Positions 9,264 through 18,551 are shown, numbered from the stretch's first letter. The stretch: 32,040 bases of DNA from a bacterium (GCA_019748235.1 JAIEPU010000184.1:1-32040), one strand, 5' to 3'. Program-made: numbers and translations. Notes: a model not told the origin generated them from the sequence alone.

Positions 9264-11120
9264 ATGTTGAATGCAATCCTGGTGACCCTTTCTGCGGCAC
9301 TCATTTCGCACGCGGATCGAAGCGACGAACGACTGCTGGCACACTTTGCGGTCGGCACCAAACCCATCACTCAAAACAGTTGGCAGGATTTCACCGGCAA
9401 GGTGATCGCATCTATAGAGGGATCTCCGAAGATCCGACGCCGGGGCCCGACGGATTGTCTTGAATTCTTTGGCCAAGAAAAGCTTATCTTGAGGGATGTC
9501 AAAACGGGGGCTGATATCGTTCAGCCGACCGATGCTTTCTCGACGGAAGCATGGATCTGCTTAGATGAGACCAGTCCGGATGGCCGTGTGATCTCACGTA
9601 TCGGGGAGGAGCAGAATCAACCGCTCGGTTGGGCGCTCGGATATGTCGGGGATCACTGGAATTTCTTGCTCTCCACATCGAAGGGTAAGGGCGGATGGAC
9701 GAAGGTCGTGGGAAGGTCCCCTATTCGGAAGGGCTGCTGGCATTACGTGGCGGCAACCTACGACGGTAAATCGACGAAGCTGTTCGTGGACGGTAGGCTT
9801 GAGGCGGAGTCCGACGAAGCGGCGGGTCCGATCAAACATCCTAAGTCGGGCGACTTTATCCTCGGAGGCCTCTTCGATTCGTCGAGGAAAGTTCACATGC
9901 GGGGAGCGTTGTTCGAAGTCAAGGTCTACGGCCGCGCACTGAGCAGCCAAGAGATTATGATGACGGCGATTCGTAACTCGAACCTTATCGCTTGGAAGCC
10001 CGAAGTTGAGTCGAAGGAACTATCGTTCCTTGTCAAGCCAATGCTTCAGTTCGGCACACAAAACTCCATGACGATCGTTTGTGAGACGTCTCAGCCGACG
10101 AAGGTGGATGTTTCGTATGGAGGAAGTGCGCTCTTTGGAAAGAAAGTGAGCACGAGCGATCTTTCATCGATCAGCGAAGCGACGATCAGCGGGCTCGAAC
10201 CCAACACCCGATACTTCTACCGAGTCGAATGTACCGACGAAAAAGGACGTACGCTGAAAAGTGAGATTCGCTCTTTTCAGACCGCGATTACTCCGGAGCA
10301 GGCATGGGCCTTCGCTATTGTTGGCGATACGCAGCGCAACCCTGAGGTCACAAAGAAATGCGCGGACGGTGCCTATGCGCTTCGTCCTAATTTCATGCTG
10401 CACTGCGGTGATGTGGTTGATGACGGTTTCGCGAAGAATCAGTGGATTAAGGATCTGTTTGAACCTTGTTCCGAATTGCTATCGAACATTCCAATGTACC
10501 CTGTCATCGGCAATCACGAGAAGGATTCTCACTGGTACTACGATTACTTCGCGCTCCCGAAGCCGGAATACTACTACACGTTCCATTACGGCAACGCGCA
10601 GTTCTTCATGCTGGACACGAATCGGCCGCTCAAGCCCGGCTCGGAACAATACGTTTGGCTCGAGAAGGAATTGGCGGCTTCGAAAGCAACGTGGAAGATC
10701 GCTGCGCATCATCATCCTTGTTTTAGTTCGGACGAAGACGATTACGGCGATCACGTCAGAGGCAAGCCGCTAAGCATTTATGGGTATGGGCACCCCAATG
10801 CGAAGCAGGCGATTGCTCTCTACGAAAAGTATGGCGTAGATATCGTCTTCAACGGACATATTCACGTCTATGAAAGGACATGGCCAATTCTCAACATGTC
10901 CATCAACTTGAAGAAGGGTGTTCGTTACATCACCAGTGGAGGGGGCGGAGGACACCTGGAAAGCCCGGCTCCGCAGAGAACGTGGTTCAGTCTGCACGTG
11001 AACAAAGCCTATCACTACTGCCATACCGTCGTGTTCGATCGAAACCTCATTTTCAAGGCTTATGACATCGAAGGTCGCCTATTTGACACCTTCGAAATGA
11101 CGAAAGCGGACGATCGATAA
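9264..11120 (+). CDS. Secreted LamG / purple-acid-phosphatase-like metallophosphatase
   Basis: A 618-residue exported protein with a short signal peptide (residues 1-17). Domains in order: a LamG/concanavalin-like beta-sandwich (about 25-235), a fibronectin-III-like purple-acid-phosphatase N domain (about 250-342), and a calcineurin-like metallophosphoesterase (about 348-600). All metal-site motifs are visible: GD at 354-355, GDVVDD at 382-387, GNHE at 416-419, a His cluster at 482-484 and GHIHVYER at 531-538. The last motif is typical of purple acid phosphatases. It should hydrolyse phosphate esters outside the cytoplasm, while the LamG domain could bind glycans. A GGGAG site lies upstream of the ATG at 9264. 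The 180 bases before it contain no gene and probably hold its promoter. Function class is secure; substrate is not. Confidence 0.9.
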   Translation: MLNAILVTLSAALISHADRSDERLLAHFAVGTKPITQNSWQDFTGKVIASIEGSPKIRRRGPTDCLEFFGQEKLILRDVKTGADIVQPTDAFSTEAWICLDETSPDGRVISRIGEEQNQPLGWALGYVGDHWNFLLSTSKGKGGWTKVVGRSPIRKGCWHYVAATYDGKSTKLFVDGRLEAESDEAAGPIKHPKSGDFILGGLFDSSRKVHMRGALFEVKVYGRALSSQEIMMTAIRNSNLIAWKPEVESKELSFLVKPMLQFGTQNSMTIVCETSQPTKVDVSYGGSALFGKKVSTSDLSSISEATISGLEPNTRYFYRVECTDEKGRTLKSEIRSFQTAITPEQAWAFAIVGDTQRNPEVTKKCADGAYALRPNFMLHCGDVVDDGFAKNQWIKDLFEPCSELLSNIPMYPVIGNHEKDSHWYYDYFALPKPEYYYTFHYGNAQFFMLDTNRPLKPGSEQYVWLEKELAASKATWKIAAHHHPCFSSDEDDYGDHVRGKPLSIYGYGHPNAKQAIALYEKYGVDIVFNGHIHVYERTWPILNMSINLKKGVRYITSGGGGGHLESPAPQRTWFSLHVNKAYHYCHTVVFDRNLIFKAYDIEGRLFDTFEMTKADDR

Positions 11121-11137
11121 CGGACAGCTCGGGCGTT

Positions 11138-11176
11138 TGATCAAGGTAGCAATGCTCCTGTGGGCTACCTTCATCA
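11138..11176 (+). terminator. Hairpin after the phosphatase gene, possible terminator
   Basis: TGATCAAGGTAGC (11138-11150) pairs with GCTACCTTCATCA (11164-11176) with a single mismatch around a 13-base loop. It begins 17 bases after the phosphatase stop. There is no clear T-tract, so termination would be weak. Its position before the isomerase argues that the isomerase does not begin at the in-frame GTG at 11160, which lies in the hairpin loop. Confidence 0.5.
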
Positions 11177-11244
11177 TCCGTTCCTGCAGTATGGAATGTT
11201 CCCTCTTCCTGAAACTTTCCGCGTAGAATGGCGGAACGAGTCGG

Positions 11245-11252
11245 GAGAGGAG
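11245..11252 (+). promoter_or_regulatory. Ribosome-binding site that fixes a TTG start
   Basis: GAGAGGAG ends 6 bases before the TTG at 11259. No comparable site precedes the earlier in-frame GTG at 11160. This selects a TTG start for the isomerase. Confidence 0.7.
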
Positions 11253-11258
11253 AACCCG

Positions 11259-12158
11259 TTGCCACAACTGGCTGTTTTTCCAAAAGCATTTATGGATGCC
11301 CTCTGTGTCGACGGTTCGATGACCGTCAATGAGTGGATTGCGCTTGCCTCGACTCTTGATGTGGACGGTTTGGAGTTTTATGCGGGCTTTCTCGACCTAA
11401 AGTCCGCGGGCGCGGCCGCGAGGTTTCGCACCTCTGCACAGGATCATGGCCTATCGATCCCCATGTTTTGTTGCTCACCCGATTTCACACATCCAGAAAA
11501 GGCGTGGCGTCAGTCGCAGATCGATCAGCAAAAGAGGTGGATTGAGACGGCGGCTGAATTGGGGGCGAATTATTGCCGGGTGCTTTCTGGACAACGGCGA
11601 CCCGAAATCTCCCGAGAGGATGGGCTGAGGTTCGCCGCCGATTCCATTGAAGCTTGTCTTCCATTCGCCGCGAACCATGGCGTGACGCTGGTGATTGAGA
11701 ATCATTACAAGGACAACTACTGGACCTATCCAGAATTCGCTCAGCGAATGGATCTATTTTGTGATCTCGTCGATCGCTTGCCTTCATCGCAATTTGGCGT
11801 GAACTACGATCCATCGAACACGCTGATCGCGGGGGAGGACCCATTGGAACTACTAGAGCGTGTGAAGCATCGGGTGGTGACAATGCACGCCTCGGACCGC
11901 TATTTGAAGGAAGGGAACTGGAACGATCTTCGGAACGAGGAAATGGGTGTCGAAGGATATGCCGCTCGGCTCTGCCACGGTGAAATCGGTAAAGGACTGA
12001 ATGACTACGATGCTATTTTCTCCATTCTTAAAGCAGCAGGATTTGATGGATGGATCAGTATCGAGGATGGTGTGGAAGGAATGGATCAACTCCGTCGAAG
12101 TGTAACCTTCCTTCAACAGAAAATTGCTAAACACTGGGGTCGTCCGGATGTCATCTAA
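11259..12158 (+). CDS. Xylose-isomerase-like TIM-barrel sugar isomerase/epimerase (second)
   Basis: A 299-residue member of the sugar phosphate isomerase/epimerase (AP endonuclease 2-like) superfamily. The complete set of metal ligands is visible: E147 in VIENHY, D184 in NYDPSN, H210 in TMHASD and E269 in SIEDG, in the correct order along the barrel. No signal peptide, so cytoplasmic. It starts at a TTG with a strong ribosome-binding site directly upstream; the protein then begins PQLAVFPKAF, the usual first strand of the barrel. The last 11 bases overlap the following lipid kinase gene, implying translational coupling, though a functional link between the two is not obvious. Distinct in sequence from the other two TIM barrels of this window, so probably a different substrate. 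Confidence 0.85.
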   Translation: MPQLAVFPKAFMDALCVDGSMTVNEWIALASTLDVDGLEFYAGFLDLKSAGAAARFRTSAQDHGLSIPMFCCSPDFTHPEKAWRQSQIDQQKRWIETAAELGANYCRVLSGQRRPEISREDGLRFAADSIEACLPFAANHGVTLVIENHYKDNYWTYPEFAQRMDLFCDLVDRLPSSQFGVNYDPSNTLIAGEDPLELLERVKHRVVTMHASDRYLKEGNWNDLRNEEMGVEGYAARLCHGEIGKGLNDYDAIFSILKAAGFDGWISIEDGVEGMDQLRRSVTFLQQKIAKHWGRPDVI

Positions 12159-13098
12159 AGATTCGAATCGATCGGTATCGCGTGAATCAGGAAGCGATCA
12201 TCCTCATACGCTTGTGGTGTGGAACCCGAAGAGTCGGACCGGATCGCAGAAGAATCAATTGCGCGATGAAATCGCGGCGACAGAGGGAGTTCGCGTTCTT
12301 GAAGCAGCCTCACCTTCAGAAGTCCTTGACTCGATCAAATTATGGGCGTCTCGTGGTCTAAAGCGAGTCGTTGCCGCCGGCGGAGATGGAACCGTCAGCG
12401 CGGTGGCGACCGATCTTCTGCGCTCAGGATTTCATCATCTCGCCTTTGCGGTACTGCCGCTGGGAACCGGAAATGATTTGGCTCGTTCGTTGCGGATGCC
12501 GTTGCTTCCTGAGGAAGCATGGACGGTCTGTTTATCGGGCGTCGTTCATCGGATTGATCTGATGCGCGTTCGTTCGGGGGAAGACGAGCATTTCGCAATC
12601 AACATGGTGACCGGCGGGAACACCGGAAGATACACGGCTGTTATCACGGACGAAGAGAAACAGCAGTGGGGGCCATTTTGTTATTTGCGTGGCGTCGTTG
12701 ACGTCCTCAGCAACTTGAAGGTATTTCCGATCGAGTACCGGGTGGACGACGGGGATTGGCATGCCGAGTCGATTCTGAATCTCTTCGTCGCGAATGGCCG
12801 CACTTCTGGTGGTGGTTTAACGGTCGCGCCGGAGGCTTCGTTGACAGACGGCCATTTTGACGTCGTCTTGATCCGTGATGGGACGGCGGTGGATTTAGCG
12901 AGCCTCGCGGTCAACTATGCGTTCGCGGGATTTACTCAGCATGCCATGGTGCGTCATGCGCGGGCGAAATCGTTCGAACTTCGCAGCCCCCACCCTTTCG
13001 AAATTTCCATTGATGGCGATGCGATCGAGGGGCGAACGGAATGGCGTGTGGAGTGCCTCCCTGATCAACTGCTCGCGGTCTTCGGACCGGAGCAGTGA
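12148..13098 (+). CDS. Diacylglycerol kinase family lipid kinase (YegS/DgkB-like)
   Basis: A 316-residue kinase of the DAGK catalytic family, which phosphorylates diacylglycerol or related lipids with ATP at the inner face of the membrane. Seen motifs: the N-terminal strand ending in NPKSRTG (27-32), the nucleotide-binding GGDGT (78-82), and PLGTGND (104-110), all diagnostic. The C-terminal beta-sandwich (about 135-310) includes the usual ISIDGD segment near the end. The ATG at 12148 lies inside the end of the isomerase gene (11-base overlap), preceded by a G-rich site about 10 bases away; a TTG at 12124 is in frame but has no better site. The gene converges with the NIPSNAP gene with a 45-base gap. 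Confidence 0.92.
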   Translation: MSSKDSNRSVSRESGSDHPHTLVVWNPKSRTGSQKNQLRDEIAATEGVRVLEAASPSEVLDSIKLWASRGLKRVVAAGGDGTVSAVATDLLRSGFHHLAFAVLPLGTGNDLARSLRMPLLPEEAWTVCLSGVVHRIDLMRVRSGEDEHFAINMVTGGNTGRYTAVITDEEKQQWGPFCYLRGVVDVLSNLKVFPIEYRVDDGDWHAESILNLFVANGRTSGGGLTVAPEASLTDGHFDVVLIRDGTAVDLASLAVNYAFAGFTQHAMVRHARAKSFELRSPHPFEISIDGDAIEGRTEWRVECLPDQLLAVFGPEQ

Positions 13099-13143
13099 CC
13101 CGTGTCGATCAAGTCTCATCAAGAACTTGGTTAGAAGGTCTTA

Positions 13144-13914
13144 TTACTTCGTGGGAGAGTAATCCGTCGCGACGAGAAAAAGAGACTTCACGCCGTCCGG
13201 AGTTGTGAGAGAACCTCCCGCTTTCTTCTCGGACGCGTCCTTCGCCGATTTCCAGGCTGGATCCCCTCCAAATGCTTTGAAGCTTTCCTCGGCGGCATCC
13301 TTCGACTTGTGATAGAGCAAATAAATGAGTGTGTCCTTCGCTCCCTTTTGATCGTCATCCAAGACCCAATACCCGAAGTGCCCCATTCCATGCTTGCTGA
13401 ATAAATCAATCGTGTGATTTCGGAATCGATCGTTAAGGGCGCTCAGATTACCGGGAGTCGTAGTGTAGGTGCGAAGCTCAAAGACACGCGGACTGGTGCT
13501 CACCGCCGGCGTAATCGCGGGTGAGTAATCCGTCACATGGAGGAACTCTGACTCTGCCTTAGCCACAAGCTTCCCATCCTTCTCCGATTGCTCTTTGGCG
13601 GCGAGCCACTCCTTGTCATTCGTGAACTCCGCCCAAGATTTGGCGCGGGCCTCACGGCTCGGGTAGGAAAGAATGTAGAAGAGCCGCTCGTAGGATTTGT
13701 CGATCGGAACCCAATAGCCGACGTTCGTCATGCCGTGCTTTTCAAAGAGTTTGCAGGTGTGTTCCCGAAAACGCTTGTTCAACGCTTCAAGTTTTCCAGG
13801 GGCGGCGGTGTAAATACGCAGTTCGTAACAACGGTTGTCCTTCGATTCATCTGCATTCACCGGAATCATTCCCCCAAAGCTCAGTAGTGCCAAACAGACC
13901 AAACCCCATCTCAT
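13144..13914 (-). CDS. Secreted double NIPSNAP-domain protein
   Basis: A 256-residue protein with an N-terminal signal peptide (residues 1-21, ending near VNADES) and two NIPSNAP domains, small alpha/beta-barrel folds. The repeats are plain: YELRIYTAAPGKLEALNKRF (30-49) matches FELRTYTTTPGNLSALNDRF (145-164), and both continue with a KHGM segment and a GYWV strand. Such tandem proteins are frequent in planctomycetes, but the biochemical role of the bacterial versions is not established. The ATG at 13914 is chosen because it starts the signal peptide and is preceded by GAGG about 9 bases away; in-frame codons extend back to 14109 but would bury the signal peptide. The gene is divergent from the next one. 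Confidence 0.88.
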   Translation of the reverse strand: MRWGLVCLALLSFGGMIPVNADESKDNRCYELRIYTAAPGKLEALNKRFREHTCKLFEKHGMTNVGYWVPIDKSYERLFYILSYPSREARAKSWAEFTNDKEWLAAKEQSEKDGKLVAKAESEFLHVTDYSPAITPAVSTSPRVFELRTYTTTPGNLSALNDRFRNHTIDLFSKHGMGHFGYWVLDDDQKGAKDTLIYLLYHKSKDAAEESFKAFGGDPAWKSAKDASEKKAGGSLTTPDGVKSLFLVATDYSPTK

Positions 13915-14093
13915 TGTGTCATTCCTCGAAAGACTTAGGATCACTTTGTTCCCCACTCCTATTGTCATCTTCGCCGATGCAAGATGCCAGTTTCCACCGC
14001 TTGAGTTCGTTTCTGATTTCATTTCCTCGTAAGTCGCGAGAGAATGTTTGTTCCAATGAGGTTCGACTATCAGCCAATGAATGAGATCCATTG

Positions 14094-15830
14094 ATGCCGT
14101 CCTTGTCATTCATGCGACTCTGCGCCTCGATCTCATTTTTCGCCGTCGCGGCGAGTGAGGTGGGATCGCGGGCCGATGAGCCGTTGTTGATGCCTCATCC
14201 GGTCGTCGTCAAATACGATTCGCTGGCGAAGGGACCTTGGCGGACCCAGGGTGTGAACGGCAAGCCGTTTTTGTTCACACTTGGCGGAGGGGAAGAAAGC
14301 GAGATTCATCAAAAAACGATCGCGGCAAAGAATCTTGCGGACTCGGGGTTGCCGATGTACGGCGTCGCGGAGTGGTGCTATTCATTTCATCATCTGAAAA
14401 ACGGTCAGCCAGACGGAGCCGGTTACAAACATTTCGGCGGATATCCCACCCCTCCGAAAACACGGGACGAAGCCTATCGAGTCGTCCATTCCTACTTTGA
14501 CCGATTGGTTCATGATGCCAAGGAAAAGGCATCGCCTCTTCAGCAGAAACTTCGCTTCAGCATCAACGGCCATTACTGCTACCAGCATTTCGGATGTGAG
14601 TGGGGATGCGACATCGTTGGTAGCGAGGTGGGAGAGAACATCAACAGCACGCAGGCCCATATCGCATTCACTCGTGGGGCGGCGCGACAGTTTCGCAAGC
14701 CGTGGCTCATGGACATGTCCTCTTGGTATGGGCCTTCGATGTTCGATGAGGATCCCAAAAAGCATTGGGGAGAGTATTCCGGGCCGGATCACGGTCACTC
14801 GCTGAGTCTGCACGATCGCACTTACCTAGTCTCCTACATGTCGGGGGCGGATGTCGTCGTCGCGGAGGGGGGATGGCTCAATTTCTTCAAGAGTCAAATC
14901 CCTGACGGGAATGGAACGCTTCCTCTTTCTCGATTGGGAGAAGTGGGAGCGAGGTTCTTTCATTTCACGCAGAAACATCCTGATCGAGGTATCCCTTACA
15001 CGCCGTTCGCATTAGTCATTGATTCACAGCATGGAATCTATCCTGGGTTTGGGCCGAAACGAGCGTGGGATGAGTTTCCCTATAAGCGCGGCGATCAACG
15101 AATCCTCGATATCTGGGAGATGTTTTTCCCCAGTAGCGTCGTCGTGCAAGGAAGAGGTAACGAGCAAGGATATCTCGTCCATTCTCCCTTCGGCGATACC
15201 GTCGATGTTCTTTTGACGAATGCAAGTGCCGACGTGCTGGCGAGTTATCCGGTACTTCTTATCGCTGGTGAACTTCAAGAGGATGAGGCATTCGCGATAA
15301 GGCTTCGTCAATACATGCAGAGTGGAGGAGTCGTGCTTTTGGCGGAGAACGATTGCCAGCGTTCATGGTTAAGACAAGTCCTCGCTCTGAACGAGTTGCC
15401 ACCTCTTGATGAAAAGAGAGGATACGCGCGAATACCTCAAGAGAAAGGGGCGATCATTGTCTACGCGGAACGTGGAAAAGGAGACGATCGTCCGCTCGCG
15501 CAGTTGTTAAATCGACTTCGCGATGAGTTGCTTCCGGTGCGGGTGACGGGCAAGGTTGAGTACCTTGTCAACCGTAAGCCCAAAGGATGGGTGATCACTG
15601 TCATCAACAATGAAGGAATATCGAAGGATTTCCGTACCGCTCCGAAGATCGACGCGAATGCAACTGCCGAGATCGAGATCCTTTTTCGGGGACAGGAACA
15701 TATCGAATCATGTGCTCTTTGGTCGGAAGATGACGACCAACCGTTGAATGATCACCCCATCAAGCTTTCGATCCCACCTGGCGAATGGCGAGTGGTAGAA
15801 GTCCACCTCCATGAAACGCCGAGCAAATAG
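14094..15830 (+). CDS. Secreted protein of unknown function, glycoside-hydrolase-like
   Basis: A 578-residue exported protein. A hydrophobic signal sequence occupies about residues 7-27. I do not recognise a named family with certainty. The first 330 residues read like a (beta/alpha)8 barrel: GVAEWCYSFHH, FSINGHYCYQHF, CDIVGSEVGEN, KPWLMDMSSWYG and VVVAEGGW segments look like barrel strands ending in acidic and aromatic residues, as in glycoside hydrolases. A Rossmann-like part (about 375-440, including VLLIAGELQEDE and GGVVLLAEND) resembles the trimerisation domain of GH42-type proteins, and a beta-rich C-terminal domain follows. Catalytic residues cannot be assigned. ATG at 14094 is preferred over the adjacent TTG at 14091; the ribosome-binding site is weak. 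The gene is followed by a polysaccharide lyase gene, which fits a role in glycan breakdown. Confidence 0.6.
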   Translation: MPSLSFMRLCASISFFAVAASEVGSRADEPLLMPHPVVVKYDSLAKGPWRTQGVNGKPFLFTLGGGEESEIHQKTIAAKNLADSGLPMYGVAEWCYSFHHLKNGQPDGAGYKHFGGYPTPPKTRDEAYRVVHSYFDRLVHDAKEKASPLQQKLRFSINGHYCYQHFGCEWGCDIVGSEVGENINSTQAHIAFTRGAARQFRKPWLMDMSSWYGPSMFDEDPKKHWGEYSGPDHGHSLSLHDRTYLVSYMSGADVVVAEGGWLNFFKSQIPDGNGTLPLSRLGEVGARFFHFTQKHPDRGIPYTPFALVIDSQHGIYPGFGPKRAWDEFPYKRGDQRILDIWEMFFPSSVVVQGRGNEQGYLVHSPFGDTVDVLLTNASADVLASYPVLLIAGELQEDEAFAIRLRQYMQSGGVVLLAENDCQRSWLRQVLALNELPPLDEKRGYARIPQEKGAIIVYAERGKGDDRPLAQLLNRLRDELLPVRVTGKVEYLVNRKPKGWVITVINNEGISKDFRTAPKIDANATAEIEILFRGQEHIESCALWSEDDDQPLNDHPIKLSIPPGEWRVVEVHLHETPSK

Positions 15831-16047
15831 AGCATGAGTTTGAAGGAAGTCCGTGCGTCACTCCTCAATTTGACAATTCATTCACTAGTGACAGATCCAT
15901 TCCTCACAAAACGATGGGAACATAGCCCCCTAATTTGAGTCGAATGAAGAGTGGGGTCGCTCAGCGATTGGAAAACCGTCCGTTTTCAGTTACAGTGCGG
16001 TTTGCATGTCAAGATGGTGTGCTTCTCAGGCATCGGGGTCACGGGGA

Positions 16048-18492
16048 ATGGTGCGTCACTGCTCGCGGCAATCGTCGTTTTTTTCGCGTGCGATTCCTCT
16101 GGGACTCGTGTTGGCCGCGAACCTCTGCTTCGCCCAGATGACCATCCCTACGACAGGAGTGCTTCCCACGGGAACCATTTCCCGTTCGTTGATCCTGGGG
16201 GACAGTCTGAATGACCTTCGTTCGCAATGGGTAACCCCAGATAACCCTGTTCAACAGGGCTGGGTAAATCAGATCAATTCGGTGGCGAATGGATCGGTGA
16301 GTGCGTCGGCGCCAACGACTTTCAGCGCCGCCGCGGGAGTGGCGTCCATCGCGGAGGCCGCTGGCCTTCGATTTGCCATGACCGGCAGCACCGGTGATTT
16401 GAATAAAGTTGTCACCGCACTTCTTAATGCAGATGTCCCCGCGCCGACCGGCTCGGCCGCTCAGAATTCGTTCATCATTCGACCGGAAGTGCTAACCAGT
16501 TATCTGTCGGCCTACGACTATATCCGAGGTGCATCGACCGCGAATCTGTCGGCAGCGACAAGGTCGCAAATCGAATCACGGCTGGTGACGCTGACGCAAA
16601 GTCTCGATTACGGGAATGGAACGTACAGCAACGCTCGTGGGAAAATCGGAGCGACGCAGGCACTTGCGGGTGAGATCCTGCAAAACCAATCACTCCTCGA
16701 CACCGGGCTCACCAATTTGAACGGTCACTTCGACTACAGCACGACGGATGATGGTTGGTTCACGGATAGCCCCGGACATTATCTCAACTACACACTTCGC
16801 CATCTGACTCTCTTCGCTCGCGCCTATCAGCAGGGGAGCGGAGTCGACGTTTGGCAGAACATCGACCCCTACGTCAACATGACACTCGGACTTCGACTTC
16901 CAGATGGATCGACTCCGAATGTATCGGACGGCCTCGTCCTCCAAACCGCAACGTCGCTTTTTTCGCAGTCTACCGATCCTCATGTCGCCGGTGAGGCCGT
17001 TTGGAGTCTTCAAGCGGGATTGCCTACCAATTACGACGGCTACAATGGCACCAACGTTTTGAACAATACGAATTCTCCGGCGACCTATTTCGCGCTCATT
17101 GATTTTGACAAGGTCACGGCTCAGGCGCCGACCGAGTCGCCCACCTTTCTCGCAACGGGTCAGAGCAAGGTCGCTGTCTTTCGGAACGACTGGTCGACGA
17201 CAAGCGACTATTTGTTGCTCTCTCCAGGCGTCGACAGTCCAGCGACCGAATTCATCAATGGGCCCATCCATGTCACTCTTCCCGCTTTTCATTCCGCTAA
17301 CGATACTGGTGAGATCCTGGTGGCATCAAAGGGACAATACATTCTCGTTTCCGCGGGTTATCTTCGAACGGATCTCAGTAACTCCCCACCGGGCCTCCAG
17401 ACACTCGCAGCGGATCAACACAACGTGATCTTGGTCGATGGAAACGTCGGCAACATTGGAGGGAGTCTGCCAGGTCCGAATCTTGGACAAACGATGCGGC
17501 CGGAAGATTTCATTCAGACGAATCGGCTCGACTCGAAGGAGTACGGCAACTTCAAAGGAGTGAGCGACTTTTCCACCCTGGAGATGAACTACAACGATAC
17601 GACGGTGCGACGTAACATCGCATTTCCGGGCGAGGACTATTTTGCCGTCGCCGATCGAATGATGTCGGGCACTTCGCACACTTATGGATTCAATCTCATT
17701 GGTCGGGGGACGCGAACCGTACTCACCAATACGTCGGACCGGGTCGAGGTGAAATGGGAGCTCAACGGAGCGCAAGTGATCGAGCATCTCTTTAGCACCG
17801 GATCGATGAATCTTGCAACCGCGACGACTTGGATGCACTTGACGTTCAATAACTTCGAACAAACCTACGGGATGACGGCCAACATCACCGGAACCAATTC
17901 ATTGTTCCTTTCAGTGATCGAAACCGGAACGGCGGGAACCCAGTCGCAGCTAGACATCAATCAACTCGCTGACACACCCGATATGCTGGCCCTGTCCGTG
18001 CATCATCAAAGTATGGATTGGACAGACACGCTGATGACACAACTGGGACATGCGTCTCAAATCGCCGGTGATCTCGGTAGCGATGCCAACTACGCGTACA
18101 TGCGAGTCATGGGGGGCGTTCTTCAGAACCTGATGATGGCCGAGGGAACCTACTTCGATTTTCAAGGTGCCCGCGTGTTGGAAGCGAGCGATGCCTTGAC
18201 GCTTTCGCTTCTATTCGACACGTCCGATCTCTTGCTCGGAACAATATCCGCCGACGGTTTGATCGCCGGGACGGAGTTGAAGTTTTTTCACCAAGGAATC
18301 ATCACCGGAGCATGGCTCGACGGAAATGCGATATCCTCTTCAAACAGTAGCGGTTTTGATTCCGTCTTCTTAAATGGTGGCGGATCGCTTCGGGTCGAAT
18401 TTGCCGCTATCCCAGAGGTATCGACATTAACACTCTTGGGGACGACGATCGTTTCTGGCCTCTTCCTTCGCTCGATCCGCCGAAAAAACTAG
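16048..18492 (+). CDS. Heparinase II/III-like polysaccharide lyase with PEP-CTERM-like tail
   Basis: An 814-residue exported protein. A signal peptide (about 1-29) ends near CFAQ. The first 340 residues form a helix-rich toroid typical of alginate/heparin lyases, including DDGWF (234-238) and a Tyr-rich helix with Y245. The following beta-sandwich part shows two features typical of the heparinase II/III family: the FRNDW segment (378-382) and HNVILVDG (458-465). These enzymes cleave uronic-acid-containing polysaccharides by beta-elimination. The last 26 residues read PEVSTL, a short hydrophobic stretch, then an RSIRRKN basic end: a PEP-CTERM-type sorting signal with Val in place of the second Pro, for processing by an exosortase. 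The start is uncertain: ATG 16048 gives a normal signal peptide with GGGG upstream, while ATG 16006 is also open. Substrate unknown. Confidence 0.78.
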   Translation: MVRHCSRQSSFFSRAIPLGLVLAANLCFAQMTIPTTGVLPTGTISRSLILGDSLNDLRSQWVTPDNPVQQGWVNQINSVANGSVSASAPTTFSAAAGVASIAEAAGLRFAMTGSTGDLNKVVTALLNADVPAPTGSAAQNSFIIRPEVLTSYLSAYDYIRGASTANLSAATRSQIESRLVTLTQSLDYGNGTYSNARGKIGATQALAGEILQNQSLLDTGLTNLNGHFDYSTTDDGWFTDSPGHYLNYTLRHLTLFARAYQQGSGVDVWQNIDPYVNMTLGLRLPDGSTPNVSDGLVLQTATSLFSQSTDPHVAGEAVWSLQAGLPTNYDGYNGTNVLNNTNSPATYFALIDFDKVTAQAPTESPTFLATGQSKVAVFRNDWSTTSDYLLLSPGVDSPATEFINGPIHVTLPAFHSANDTGEILVASKGQYILVSAGYLRTDLSNSPPGLQTLAADQHNVILVDGNVGNIGGSLPGPNLGQTMRPEDFIQTNRLDSKEYGNFKGVSDFSTLEMNYNDTTVRRNIAFPGEDYFAVADRMMSGTSHTYGFNLIGRGTRTVLTNTSDRVEVKWELNGAQVIEHLFSTGSMNLATATTWMHLTFNNFEQTYGMTANITGTNSLFLSVIETGTAGTQSQLDINQLADTPDMLALSVHHQSMDWTDTLMTQLGHASQIAGDLGSDANYAYMRVMGGVLQNLMMAEGTYFDFQGARVLEASDALTLSLLFDTSDLLLGTISADGLIAGTELKFFHQGIITGAWLDGNAISSSNSSGFDSVFLNGGGSLRVEFAAIPEVSTLTLLGTTIVSGLFLRSIRRKN

Positions 18493-18532
18493 AACTGAAT
18501 TCCACCCACTCTTAGGGATATGATGCTGGTGT

Positions 18533-18551
18533 GAGCGAGTTGAACTCGCTC
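18533..18551. repeat. 19-bp near-perfect palindrome before the SDR gene
   Basis: GAGCGAGTT (18533-18541) and AACTCGCTC (18543-18551) are exact inverted copies around one central base. It lies 41 bases after the lyase stop and 33 bases before the SDR start. No T-tract follows directly, and the tiny loop favours a DNA-level operator for a dimeric regulator over a terminator, although part-unfolded stem with a short T-run at 18568-18571 could act as one. Confidence 0.55.

Noticed and set aside
13915..14109. N-terminal extension of the NIPSNAP protein
   Set aside because: It would bury the signal peptide and overlap the start of the divergent gene.
15870..15898. TTGACA as a -35 box before the lyase gene
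   Set aside because: No acceptable -10 sequence follows at the right distance.
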